From Millisia brevis NBRC 105863 (GTDB lineage: Bacteria > Actinomycetota > Actinomycetes > Mycobacteriales > Mycobacteriaceae): a DNA stretch of 64,000 nucleotides. Of the stretch, positions 16,702 through 24,908 are shown in pieces. The stretch is from positions 1 through 64,000 of the forward strand of contig NZ_BCRN01000015.1 of NCBI RefSeq assembly GCF_001552615.1, written 5' to 3'. The position numbers and the translations under genes are program-made. Within the stretch, counting starts at the first letter, position 1; every line of letters starts with the position of its first letter. The notes beneath the pieces are model-generated. The model was not told the origin of the DNA, searched no databases, and saw only the letters and a program-made list of their open reading frames with translations.

Positions 16702-18537
16702 ATGACCGGGGGAACGGGGACCAACGCCGCGGAGGGGCCGGCCGAGCAGCACGGCGGCCGGGGACGCCGCGCCGGCACCGACGATCGCGATGGCGGCCGG
16801 TGGGTGTACGCGGCGATCGCCACGATCGCCGCGGCGCTGCTGTCGATGGCCGCGCTGTCGCTGTGCGCGTGGCTGGCCGGCTGGGACGGCTTCTTCGTCG
16901 CCGCGGCCCAACCCTTCGCCACCGTGATCGCCGGTCTGTCGATCCTCGGCGCCGGCACCCTGGCGTTGCACAACGGCGAGCGCCGCCGGCGGTCCGAGGA
17001 GGCGCAGCGCTCCGTCGAGGCGCAGCGCTGGCAGACCGAGCAGGCCGCCGCCCGCGAGGACGCGCTGCGGCTTCGGCGCGAGGCGGACCGTCTGCACACC
17101 CGCGAAACCGTGCGGGAACTGCGCACCCGGTTCGGAGCGGCGACCGCCCAACTGGCCAACCCGCACCCGACCGTCCGCCAGTCCGGGGCCTACGCGGTGG
17201 CGGCGCTCGCCGACGACTGGCACGCCTTCGGCAACGATCGGGAGCGCCAGGTCTGTATCGACGTGCTCACCGGGTACCTCAGGAATCCCAATACCGACCA
17301 TCACCCGGAGACCGCGGACCGGCCCGCCGATCCCGGCCTGGACGGACCGGTTCGCGAGACGATCATCCGCCTGATCGTCGAGCACCGGACCGCCGCGGAT
17401 GCCGACATCAGCTGGGCCCGCGCGCATACCGACCTCGCGGGGGCGGACCTGCGCGGCGTGGCCCTGACGCGGTGCGAGATGCCGGGGATCAACCTGGCGG
17501 CGGCCGACCTGACCGGCGCCCGCCTGTCCGGGGCGAACCTGGCCGGGGCGCAGCTATCCGGAACCGTCCTGACCGGCGCGGATCTGATCGGCGCCCACCT
17601 CTCCGGGGCCCGGCTGCGCGGCTGCACGCTGGTGCGGGCCGACCTGCTCGAAGCCGACCTGTCGGCCGCGGATCTGTCGTTGTGCGATCTGACCGACGCC
17701 GTTCTGACCGGCGCGACGCTCACCGATGCCCGACTGGCCGGCGCGACGCTGGTCGGCGCCACCCTCTTCGGTGCCGATCTGAGCCGAGCGGACCTCCAAC
17801 GCGCCGACGTGACGCGGGCGGGTGCCGGTGCGGCGAATCTGCAGGAGGCGGACCTGACCGAGGCGAAGCTGCTGCGGGCCAACTTCTTCCACGCCAACCT
17901 CGCGGGCGCCCGGCTGGTGCGCGCCAACCTCGAGCACGTCAACCTCGAACGGGCGGACCTGCGCGGGTCCGATCTGGAGCGGTCCGCGGCGTCCGCCGCG
18001 AACCTGACCGGGGCCTTGCTGACCGGCGCGAATCTGACCCGCGCGAATCTCACCCGGGCCCGGTTGGTGCGCGCCGACCTCGAGGAGTCGGTCGGCGCGG
18101 GCGCCCAGTTGACCGGCGCGGCGCTCGACGAGGCGAATCTGCGCGGCAGCCGGCTGGCCGAAGCGAACCTCTCCGGCGCGTCGCTGGTCGGCGCCGACCT
18201 GGACGATGCGGATCTCTTCCATACCCGATTGGCCGGCAGCGAGCCGGAAGCGGGCGGATTCGCCCACGCCGCGGTGCCGGGCGATGCGGATCTCGGCCGG
18301 ATCGAGGGGCTGGATCGAGCGCACAATCTGCACCGCGCGGTCCTCAGTTCGGTGCAGAAGATTCTGTTCGCCGAGCAGATCGCCGAGAGTCGCCGGCGCG
18401 GCGGGTCCGGCGCGCACGCGCGCATCGAGACCGACGGTACGGAGCCGCCCGCTCACCGGCGCCCGAGCCATCTGCGTGCGGAGCCCGCCGATACCGGGTG
18501 GCAGGTGGGCGAGGCGCTGACGCCGGCCTACGACTAG
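16702..18537 (+). CDS. Pentapeptide-repeat membrane protein
   Basis: A 611-aa protein. The N-terminus has about 35 polar residues, then two hydrophobic helices (roughly residues 38-60 and 65-90), a charged coiled-coil-like stretch rich in Glu/Arg/Gln (about 92-130) and a conserved segment typical of this subgroup (RFGAATAQLANPHPTVRQSG, then ALADDW). From about residue 243 to 508 there are roughly 50 tandem A(D/N)LxG-type pentapeptides, which would fold as a long right-handed beta-helix. No catalytic motif is visible; related proteins are scaffolds or DNA mimics. The ATG at 16702 was chosen for its GGGGAAGGGG ribosome site; an earlier ATG at 16666 overlaps the -10. The stop overlaps the convergent tetR stop through a CTAG palindrome. 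Confidence 0.88.
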   Translation: MTGGTGTNAAEGPAEQHGGRGRRAGTDDRDGGRWVYAAIATIAAALLSMAALSLCAWLAGWDGFFVAAAQPFATVIAGLSILGAGTLALHNGERRRRSEEAQRSVEAQRWQTEQAAAREDALRLRREADRLHTRETVRELRTRFGAATAQLANPHPTVRQSGAYAVAALADDWHAFGNDRERQVCIDVLTGYLRNPNTDHHPETADRPADPGLDGPVRETIIRLIVEHRTAADADISWARAHTDLAGADLRGVALTRCEMPGINLAAADLTGARLSGANLAGAQLSGTVLTGADLIGAHLSGARLRGCTLVRADLLEADLSAADLSLCDLTDAVLTGATLTDARLAGATLVGATLFGADLSRADLQRADVTRAGAGAANLQEADLTEAKLLRANFFHANLAGARLVRANLEHVNLERADLRGSDLERSAASAANLTGALLTGANLTRANLTRARLVRADLEESVGAGAQLTGAALDEANLRGSRLAEANLSGASLVGADLDDADLFHTRLAGSEPEAGGFAHAAVPGDADLGRIEGLDRAHNLHRAVLSSVQKILFAEQIAESRRRGGSGAHARIETDGTEPPAHRRPSHLRAEPADTGWQVGEALTPAYD

Positions 18538-19118
18538 GTCGACGACGTGAGCGTTCCGGCGAGCAGTTGCAGTTCGGCGACCACCTGGTCGAGCGGCTCG
18601 ATGCTGCGGGTCGACCGGCACATCCCGACGGCGCCCTCGATCGAGGCGATCATCAGATTGGCCAGCGCGGGCGCCCGCACGGCGTCGATGCCCTCGTCGG
18701 TGAGGCGCCGGGCGATCAGGTCCCGCCAGCGCACGAAGGTCGCTCCGGCGACATCCGCGGCGGCCGGCTCGACCGTGCGCGCCGTACCGGCGGCCAGGAC
18801 GGGGCAGCTCCACTCGTAGTCGTTGGCCACCAGCAGAATGCGCCAGATATCGCCGATCCCGGCGATGATGTCCACCATCGAGCCGGATACCGATTCGAGG
18901 CGTTGATAGAGAGCGTCGCCGGCAAACTCGACCGCCTCGACGACCAACTGGCTCTTCCCCTCGGGAAAGTGATGGTAGATCGACCCGCGCGGAGCTCCGC
19001 TGTGTTCGAGGACCGCACCGAAGGACGTCGCCGCCACCCCGTTGCGGCCGATCAACTCGGCAGCCCCGAGGACCATGCGTTGCCGAGGATGCCCCTGATC
19101 CGAAGTCGTGCGCGCCAC
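18534..19118 (-). CDS. TetR-family regulator (LmrA/YxaF-like)
   Basis: Repressor-type regulator of 194 aa. The N-terminal HTH covers about residues 12-60 (VLGAAELIGRNGVAATSF, then GAPRGSIYHHFPEGKSQL), matching the YxaF/LmrA branch with RGSIYHHFP. The C-terminal ligand domain has Cys in YEWSCPVLA, a segment common in this branch. It is divergent from the PaaI-type thioesterase gene, with a perfect 8-bp inverted repeat between them, so it very likely represses that gene and itself; the ligand could be an acyl-CoA or a toxic lipophile. The start is GTG. The stop is shared with the convergent pentapeptide gene through CTAG. Confidence 0.92.
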   Translation of the reverse strand: MARTTSDQGHPRQRMVLGAAELIGRNGVAATSFGAVLEHSGAPRGSIYHHFPEGKSQLVVEAVEFAGDALYQRLESVSGSMVDIIAGIGDIWRILLVANDYEWSCPVLAAGTARTVEPAAADVAGATFVRWRDLIARRLTDEGIDAVRAPALANLMIASIEGAVGMCRSTRSIEPLDQVVAELQLLAGTLTSST

Positions 19119-19170
19119 CGATCCACCCTAGATGCCACCACCTCGAAATGCCGAGGTCGGAAATGCCGCA

Positions 19171-19192
19171 ATATGTATGCCAGAATACATAT
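19171..19192. promoter_or_regulatory. Palindromic TetR operator over the thioesterase start
   Basis: Perfect inverted repeat ATATGTAT-6nt-ATACATAT in a 22-bp AT-rich island, with its right edge only 2 nt before the thioesterase ATG and 53 nt from the tetR start. Its position between divergent genes points to TetR binding. Because it abuts the ATG, the thioesterase mRNA is probably leaderless or has a very short leader. Confidence 0.75.
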
Positions 19193-19194
19193 CC

Positions 19195-19677
19195 ATGACC
19201 CTCACGACGCCCGAGAAAGCCGGGAACGACACCACCGCAACGGATCCGAGCGCGATGTCCGGCCTGGAACTCCTGCGTGCCTGGGCCGCGTACGGGGACG
19301 GCGACCGGCCGAGCATCGGCCGACTGCTCGGCATGAGCCCGCGCACGATCGACGAGGGGTCGGTGTCCTTCGCGCTGACCCCGCGACCGGATTTCTCCAA
19401 CCCGCTGGGCACGATGCACGGCGGGATCTGCGCGACGCTGCTCGATTCGGTGACCGGTTGCGCGATCCACACCACGCTGCCCGCCGGTGTCGGCTACACC
19501 ACCCTGGAATTGAAGATCAACTACATCCGCACGGTCCAGCTGACCGACGGCGAGCTGATCGGTACCGGCACGGTGATCCATCGCGGCCGGCGCACCGCCA
19601 CCGCCGAGGGACGGGTGCTCAACGCCGCGGGCAAGCTGGTCGCCCACGCCACGACCACCTGCATCATCCTGCCCTGA
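19195..19677 (+). CDS. PaaI-family acyl-CoA thioesterase (hotdog fold)
   Basis: A 160-aa hotdog-fold thioesterase. The family core is FSNPLGTMHGGICATLLDS (N/G-x-HGG motif with the active Asp two turns later), followed by GYTTLELKINYIRTV and GRRTATAEGRVLNAAGKL, the usual PaaI/4HBT ending. It likely hydrolyses acyl- or aryl-CoA thioesters in the cytosol. The ATG at 19195 directly follows the operator; the longer in-frame start at 19132 would put the operator inside the coding region and has no ribosome site, so it was rejected. Expression is expected to be controlled by the divergent TetR protein. Confidence 0.9.
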   Translation: MTLTTPEKAGNDTTATDPSAMSGLELLRAWAAYGDGDRPSIGRLLGMSPRTIDEGSVSFALTPRPDFSNPLGTMHGGICATLLDSVTGCAIHTTLPAGVGYTTLELKINYIRTVQLTDGELIGTGTVIHRGRRTATAEGRVLNAAGKLVAHATTTCIILP

Positions 19678-19717
19678 CCAGCGCCGCGGCACCGCTCGAC
19701 ACCGGACCCGACGAACA

Positions 19718-19750
19718 GCGGCGCCACCGGCCGTGAGCCCGTGGCGCCGC
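19718..19750. terminator. Bidirectional terminator hairpin
   Basis: Perfect 10-bp inverted repeat (GCGGCGCCAC and complement) with a 13-nt loop between the convergent thioesterase and ald genes. Confidence 0.7.
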
Positions 19751-19770
19751 CCTCGCATCGGCGACTGCCG

Positions 19771-20874
19771 TCAGTTCAGGGTGCCCACCGGGTAGCCGTG
19801 GGCGGCAGCGACGGTCTCGCTGAGCAAGCCGCCGTCGTGGGTGGTCAGGCCGGCGGCCAGGGCCGGGTCGGCCGCGATCGCGTCACGCCAGCCCTTGTCG
19901 GCCAGGGCGACCACATACGGCAACGTCGCATTGGTCAGCGCCTGGGTCGAGGTGCGCGGGACCGCGCCGGGCATATTCGCCACGCAGTAGAAGACCGAGT
20001 CGTGAACGCGGAAGGTCGGCTCGTCGTGGCTGGTGGGACGGGAGTCCTCGAAGCAGCCACCCTGGTCGATCGCGATGTCGACGAGCACCGAGCCGGGCTT
20101 CATCCGCGCGACCAGCGCATTGGAGACGAGCTTGGGCGCCTTGGCGCCGGGCACCAGGACCGCGCCGATCACCAGGTCGGCCTCGGTGACCGCGCGCTCG
20201 AGTTCGTAGATATTCGACACCAGGGTGCGCACCTGGCCGTGGTAGCGGTTGTCGATCTCGCGCAGCCGCGCGACCGACAGGTCCAGCACGGTGACCTCGG
20301 CGTGCATGCCGTGCGCCATCGCGATCGCGTTGCCGCCGGCGACACCCGCGCCGATCACGACGACCTTCGCGGGCGGGACGCCCGGGACGCCGCCCATCAG
20401 CACGCCGGCGCCGCCGCCGTTGCGCATCAGGTGGTAGGCGCCGGACTGCGCGGCCAGCCGGCCGGCGACCTCGCTCATCGGGGCGAGCAGCGGCAGCGAG
20501 CCGTCGGCGGCGGTCACCGTCTCGTAGGCGATCGAGGTGGTGCCGGAGGCGAGCAGCGCGTCGGTGCAGGCCCGGGAGGCGGCGAGGTGCAGATAGGTGA
20601 AGAGCACCTGATCGCGGCGCATCCGGTGATACTCCTCGGCGATCGGCTCCTTGACCTTCAGGATCAGGTCCGCGGCGGCCCAGACGTCGTCCGCGGTGGG
20701 GGCGATCTGCGCGCCGGCGGCCTTGTAGTCGGAGTCGGGGAACGACGAGCCGACGCCCGCGCCCGCTTCGACGAGCACCTCGTGGCCGTGTCCGACCAGT
20801 TCGTGCGCGCCCGCGGGCGTCATGGCGACGCGGTACTCGTGGTTCTTCAACTCCCGTACGACTCCGATTTTCAT
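19771..20874 (-). CDS. ald: Alanine dehydrogenase
   Basis: NAD-dependent L-alanine dehydrogenase (L-alanine to pyruvate and ammonium, reversible), 367 aa, normal for the family. Visible landmarks: MKIGVVRELKNHEYRVA at the N-terminus, KVKEPI with the substrate Lys, LFTYLHLAASR with the catalytic His, VIGAGVAGGNAIAMAHGM as the NAD-binding loop, and VDIAIDQGGCFE with the active Asp. The ATG has GAGGTG upstream; a longer upstream extension is rejected because MKIGVV is the conserved start. It is divergent from an Lrp/AsnC-type regulator, the same arrangement as ald/aldR in mycobacteria. Confidence 0.97.
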   Translation of the reverse strand: MKIGVVRELKNHEYRVAMTPAGAHELVGHGHEVLVEAGAGVGSSFPDSDYKAAGAQIAPTADDVWAAADLILKVKEPIAEEYHRMRRDQVLFTYLHLAASRACTDALLASGTTSIAYETVTAADGSLPLLAPMSEVAGRLAAQSGAYHLMRNGGGAGVLMGGVPGVPPAKVVVIGAGVAGGNAIAMAHGMHAEVTVLDLSVARLREIDNRYHGQVRTLVSNIYELERAVTEADLVIGAVLVPGAKAPKLVSNALVARMKPGSVLVDIAIDQGGCFEDSRPTSHDEPTFRVHDSVFYCVANMPGAVPRTSTQALTNATLPYVVALADKGWRDAIAADPALAAGLTTHDGGLLSETVAAAHGYPVGTLN

Positions 20875-20970
20875 CACTGCACCTCGTGGTTGTTTCCGAT
20901 GATGGAATGGCCGTAGTAAATTCGACCCGTTGGCATCAAGTATGAATAAGATGCGCAAACATGGCAGATT

Positions 20971-20985
20971 GAATGAAGAACATTC
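20971..20985. promoter_or_regulatory. Inverted repeat in the ald/aldR divergent control region
   Basis: GAATG-5nt-CATTC lies in an AT-rich intergenic stretch between ald and the Lrp-type gene. It is short, but its place just before the regulator start is typical of an autoregulatory Lrp/AsnC site. No second copy was confirmed. Confidence 0.35.
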
Positions 20986-20999
20986 TTACGGAGGCGGCG

Positions 21000-21524
21000 T
21001 TGACGAGCTCATATTCGGAAACTGTCGGCCCACCGGGAGCGCCGTCGAAGGATATTCGGCGATTCGCTCCGCTCGACGCGATCGACACGATCCTGGTCGA
21101 GGCCCTCGCCCGCGACGGTCGGATGCCGAACAACGCCCTGGCCACCCTCGCCGGGATCGCCCCGTCGACCTGCCTGGGCCGGGTGCGCTCACTCGTCGAG
21201 CGCGGGGTGATCCGCGGATTCCACGCCGATATCGATCCGGCGGCACTCGGCCGCGGTATCGAGGCGATCATCGCGGTGCGCCTGCATTCGCACGCCCGGC
21301 GGGATCTGCGCACGATCGGTGATCGCCTCGCCGCCCTCGACGAGGTGCTCGACGTCTACTTCGTCGCCGGCCGCGAGGACTACCTGATCCACCTCGCCAC
21401 CACCGACCCGCTGACGCTGCGCGACTTCGTCCTCGATCACCTCAGTGCCAACCCGTCGGTTGCCTCGACCGAGACCACGCTGATCTTCGAACACATTCAC
21501 CCGCGTCGAGTCCGGCGCGACTGA
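21000..21524 (+). CDS. Lrp/AsnC-family regulator (AldR type)
   Basis: A 174-aa regulator. The N-terminal helix-turn-helix begins near residue 26 (LDAIDTILVEALARDGRMPN, then GIAPSTCLGRVRSLVERGVI), followed by the RAM ligand-binding domain (VAGREDYLIHLATTD). It is divergent from ald and is probably its amino-acid-responsive regulator, as AldR is in mycobacteria. The TTG at 21000 was chosen because GGAGG lies 5 nt upstream; an ATG at 20973 would add nine residues but lacks a ribosome site and overlaps the inverted repeat. The first 25 residues are a nonconserved tail. Confidence 0.9.
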   Translation: MTSSYSETVGPPGAPSKDIRRFAPLDAIDTILVEALARDGRMPNNALATLAGIAPSTCLGRVRSLVERGVIRGFHADIDPAALGRGIEAIIAVRLHSHARRDLRTIGDRLAALDEVLDVYFVAGREDYLIHLATTDPLTLRDFVLDHLSANPSVASTETTLIFEHIHPRRVRRD

Positions 21525-21663
21525 TGGACTAGAAACGTCACCGGGACAACGCGTCCACTCGCGGATGTCCACCGGCGGCTCGGGGGGCTCCGGGGCCGAT
21601 CGCGACATCGCCGTCCGATCGCACGCGACAGCGCGACGTGGGGCGCGATCAGGAGGTATCGGG

Positions 21664-22650
21664 ATGAGGGGTGCGCGCACCGGAGGGGTTCGCGGCGCGC
21701 TGCGCGCCGTGACGGCCAGGGGCGCCCTGGTCGCCGCGGCTGCCCTGCTGCTCGCAGGCTGCGACAGCGGCTCGGGGCCCTATACGTTCGAGCCCGATCG
21801 GCGGACCGATACCCCCGCACCGATCGAGACCGAGACCCCCGCCGCGGATGCGCCCGAGTCGGCCCTCTGCCCGACCGACACCCCGATCGTCGCCGCGGCG
21901 ATCGCCGGCGCGGCCCCGGAGGACTCCGGTGTGGTCCTGGCGACCTCCCCGAACTGCGACGGCTTCCGCTGGCTGCTGGTCTCCACCGGCGACACCGGGC
22001 CCAACGCCGCCGCGACCGCCCCGCAGGCGCCGCGCCACGTGCTGCTCTTCGACGACGACAGCTACCTCGGGCCCGCCGCATCCGTGCCGACCCCCTATAC
22101 CGAGGTGATCGGCCAGTCGCCGGACACGATCGTCGTGCGCTACCGGTGGGCGCTGCCCGGCGACACCCCGGACCGGCCGACGGGTGGCCCGGTCGACGTG
22201 CGCTACCAGCAGGCCGCGGGCGGGGTCCTCGCCCTCGATCCGGTGCCGACCGCCCCCGCGGACACCGCGGCGGCCGCCGCCGCGGCCGCGGGATGCGCGA
22301 ACCCGGTCGACGCCGAGGCGGTGGCCGCCGCGATCGCCGTCCTGCCGCCGACCCCCGCCGGTCCGTGGCAGCCGGGTCCGACGATCAACGGATGCCAGGA
22401 GTTGGGCTGGGCGGTGGTCAGCGCACCCCCGGCCGGCGGCGCGGTCGCCTCGCACGTGCTGTTCTTCGCGGACGGCCGCTACGTCGGCACCGCTACCAAC
22501 GATCCGCTGGTCGACCCGGTGGTCGAGGGCAATCCGACCTCGAACACCGTCGAGGTGGCCGTCGACGCCGACGATCCCACCGGCCCGACCACGCTGCGCT
22601 ACCAGTGGGACGGCGTGCGGTTGCTGACGCTCGACACCGCCGCCGGCTGA
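21664..22650 (+). CDS. LppP/LprE-type lipoprotein with two tandem domains
   Basis: Secreted lipoprotein of 328 aa. An Arg-rich n-region and a hydrophobic core end in the lipobox LLLAGC (Cys near residue 36), so it should be lipidated and face outwards. Two similar domains follow: the first has HVLLFDDDSYLGPA and VVRYRW, the second HVLFFADGRYVGTAT and LRYQWDG. This matches the actinobacterial LppP/LprE lipoprotein family, which normally has one such domain. An Ala-rich linker (eight or more Ala) joins them. The ATG has AGGAGGTA at ideal spacing. The molecular role of the family is unknown. Confidence 0.85.
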   Translation: MRGARTGGVRGALRAVTARGALVAAAALLLAGCDSGSGPYTFEPDRRTDTPAPIETETPAADAPESALCPTDTPIVAAAIAGAAPEDSGVVLATSPNCDGFRWLLVSTGDTGPNAAATAPQAPRHVLLFDDDSYLGPAASVPTPYTEVIGQSPDTIVVRYRWALPGDTPDRPTGGPVDVRYQQAAGGVLALDPVPTAPADTAAAAAAAAGCANPVDAEAVAAAIAVLPPTPAGPWQPGPTINGCQELGWAVVSAPPAGGAVASHVLFFADGRYVGTATNDPLVDPVVEGNPTSNTVEVAVDADDPTGPTTLRYQWDGVRLLTLDTAAG

Positions 22651-22656
22651 TCGCGC

Positions 22657-23838
22657 TCAGAAGTAGCCGGACCGCGGCGGCAGGGCGCCGTTGACCGCGT
22701 GATCCCCGATCGCCCTCGCCTTGTAGGCCAACGGATTGTGGCTGGCCAGCGTCCGCGCATTGCGCCAATGCCGGTCGAGGTTGAACCGCCGCGAGGTCGC
22801 CGAGGCGCCCGCGGTGTCGAATAGCCGGGTCGCCGCGTCGATCGTGAGCCGTTCGGCCACCAATTGGGCCCGGGCGACCTCGATCGCGGCGGCGCCGACG
22901 GCCGATTCGTCGTCGACCCGCCCCGCGTCGACCACCCGGTCCAGCGCGCGGGCCGCAGCCGCCGTGACCGCCCCGGCGGCGCTCGACCAGGCGTCGATCT
23001 CCCCCACCGCCTCGAGCACATAGGGATCCTCGGCCGCTGTCTCGGCGATCGCGTGGGCCGCCGGGCGGGCCCGATCCCGCACGTAGGCAACGGTATCGCG
23101 CAGCACCGCGCGCCCCACCCCGACCGCGACGGCCGTCAGGTACAGCTGCAGGAAGCTCTGGCTGTGCGCCTGCCGCTGATCCGCCGGCACGACGGTCACC
23201 TCGTCGGGGTGCACGAGCACGTCGGTGAACACCGAACTGCCGCTTGCGGTCAGCCGCTGGCCGAAACCGTCCCAGTCGTCGAACAATTCGATGCCGGCGC
23301 GATCGGTCGGCAGGATGACGTGGACCTCGCGACCGTCGTCCCGCGTGGCCGAGACCGCGAACAGGTCGGCGTAGAGGCTGCCGGTCGAGTAGAACTTCCG
23401 CCCGTCGAGCCGCAGCGTGCCGTCCGCCGCCTCGCTCAGCGTCGTCCCGGTCGCCCCGGCGGTCTCGCTGATCGCATTGCCGACGATCCGGCCCGCCAGG
23501 ACCTCCGGGAACCAGCGTCGCCGGTCGGCCTCGGTCGCCCGGTTGCCGAGCAACCGTTCGACGAAGCCGTAGTGCGCCCGCACCGATTGGGCGACATTCG
23601 AACCGGCGGTGGCGATCTCGGTGACCACCTCGATCACCTCGGCGATCGATCGGCCGAGCCCGCCATAGGCGACGGGAACCCGGATCGACAGGATGCCGGT
23701 GTCGGCGAGCCGGCGCACCACATCGCCGGCCAATACCCGGTCGCGTTCGAGGTCGGCGTCCCGCTCGGCCAGATCGGCCAGGATCACCGCGGCCCGGGCC
23801 CGGATGTCGAGCAATGGATCGGTTTCGATGGCGGTCAT
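22657..23838 (-). CDS. DszC/SfnB-like flavin-dependent monooxygenase (acyl-CoA dehydrogenase fold)
   Basis: A 393-aa protein with the acyl-CoA dehydrogenase fold but features of the monooxygenase branch (DszC, SfnB): AYGGLGRSIAEV, GNAISETAG, GRKFYSTGS and DDWDGFGQRLTASGSSVF. The last is diagnostic for flavin monooxygenases acting on sulfur or nitrogen compounds. The usual dehydrogenase catalytic Glu is not evident. FMNH2 or FADH2 must come from a reductase, and none is encoded nearby. It is the last gene of a four-gene operon; its ATG overlaps the LLM stop (ATGA). It likely oxygenates the substrate of the operon. The compound is unknown. Confidence 0.85.
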   Translation of the reverse strand: MTAIETDPLLDIRARAAVILADLAERDADLERDRVLAGDVVRRLADTGILSIRVPVAYGGLGRSIAEVIEVVTEIATAGSNVAQSVRAHYGFVERLLGNRATEADRRRWFPEVLAGRIVGNAISETAGATGTTLSEAADGTLRLDGRKFYSTGSLYADLFAVSATRDDGREVHVILPTDRAGIELFDDWDGFGQRLTASGSSVFTDVLVHPDEVTVVPADQRQAHSQSFLQLYLTAVAVGVGRAVLRDTVAYVRDRARPAAHAIAETAAEDPYVLEAVGEIDAWSSAAGAVTAAAARALDRVVDAGRVDDESAVGAAAIEVARAQLVAERLTIDAATRLFDTAGASATSRRFNLDRHWRNARTLASHNPLAYKARAIGDHAVNGALPPRSGYF

Positions 23839-24908
23839 GACCGGCCCTTTCCGGTGTCGATGGCCGCGAAGCGGGGCAACACCTCGCGGGCGAAGCGCTC
23901 CAGTTCGTCCTCGAGCGGCTGGAATTGCAGCATGAACAGGTCGATCCCCGCGTCGACGAATTCGCGGATGCGTGCGGTCACCCGCTCGGGATCGCCGACG
24001 AGCCCGGCGAGGGTGCCGCCGTTGGTGCCGACGCGCACCTCCCCCTCGTGCACCCTGAACATCGCGGTCTGCGGGTCGGCGCCGGTCGTGCGGTCGCGGC
24101 GACCGGAGTCGTTCGAGTACCCCTGCAGCCGTGTGAGTTCCGCGTCGGCCTCCGCATTGGTCGGCCGGACGATCACGAACGCGGACAGCCCGAATCGCAG
24201 GTCCGGGGCACCCGGCCCGCGGCGCGCCCGCAGATCGGCGACGATCTCGCGGACCCCCTCGACCGGTCGGCCGTTGAGGAAGAAGACGTCGGCCCGATCG
24301 GCGGCCAGCCGGCGGGCGGGTTCGGATTCGCCGCCGAGGTAGATCGTCGGGGTTCGTTCCGGCAGCGGGCGCACGCGGGCGCCCGCACCGACCAGCCGAT
24401 TGTCGGTGCCGTCGAAGACGTGCCCGTCCCACAGACCGCGGACGGCGTCGAGCCATTCGCGGCTGTGGGCGTAACGGCCGTCGTGGTCGGGGCCGTCGAC
24501 GCCGGCGGCGACCAGCTCCGGCAGATACCAGCCGCTGACCAGGTTGATCGACACCCGCCCGGCGGAGATCGCCGCCGCGTTGGCGGCGAACTTCGCGAAC
24601 AGCAGCGGCGGGATCAGCAGCGGCTTGACCGCCCCGATGATCTCGATCCGCGAGGTCGCCTCGGCGACCGCGGCCACCGTCGACCAGGTCTCGAGCTGAT
24701 CGTCGCGCGGGTCGCCGGGGTGGATCAGATGCTGCGCGATCAGCGTCGCGTCGAAACCGAGCTGCTCGGCCCGCACCAGCAGGTCGCGCGTGCGACGGTA
24801 CGACGCGTCCGGCGCCTCGTCGGGATGGGTGCGCGAGCCCCAGGTGCCGTAGACCGGCGCCCACACCCCGAACCGTGGCCGCCGGGCCGCGTCACCGCCG
24901 CCGGTCAC
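23835..24908 (-). CDS. LLM-class flavin-dependent monooxygenase (SsuD/SfnG-like)
   Basis: A 357-aa bacterial-luciferase-like oxidoreductase. The TIM-barrel features are GVWAPVYGTWG at strand 1, QHLIHPGD, IGAVKPLLIPP, GRVSINLVSGW (the typical NxVSG motif) and IYLGGESEPARRLAA. Closest recognisable relatives are alkanesulfonate and dimethylsulfone monooxygenases, which cleave C-S bonds with reduced FMN and O2. The GTG start overlaps the stop of the glutamine-synthetase-like gene (GTGA), and its own stop overlaps the DszC-like start. It works with a separately supplied flavin reductase. Substrate assignment is inference. Confidence 0.87.
   Translation of the reverse strand: MTGGGDAARRPRFGVWAPVYGTWGSRTHPDEAPDASYRRTRDLLVRAEQLGFDATLIAQHLIHPGDPRDDQLETWSTVAAVAEATSRIEIIGAVKPLLIPPLLFAKFAANAAAISAGRVSINLVSGWYLPELVAAGVDGPDHDGRYAHSREWLDAVRGLWDGHVFDGTDNRLVGAGARVRPLPERTPTIYLGGESEPARRLAADRADVFFLNGRPVEGVREIVADLRARRGPGAPDLRFGLSAFVIVRPTNAEADAELTRLQGYSNDSGRRDRTTGADPQTAMFRVHEGEVRVGTNGGTLAGLVGDPERVTARIREFVDAGIDLFMLQFQPLEDELERFAREVLPRFAAIDTGKGRS

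Noticed and set aside
22657-24864. A single fused protein of LLM and DszC-like genes
   Set aside because: The longer frame reads the wrong phase through the LLM gene; the true LLM and DszC-like genes overlap by ATGA in different frames.
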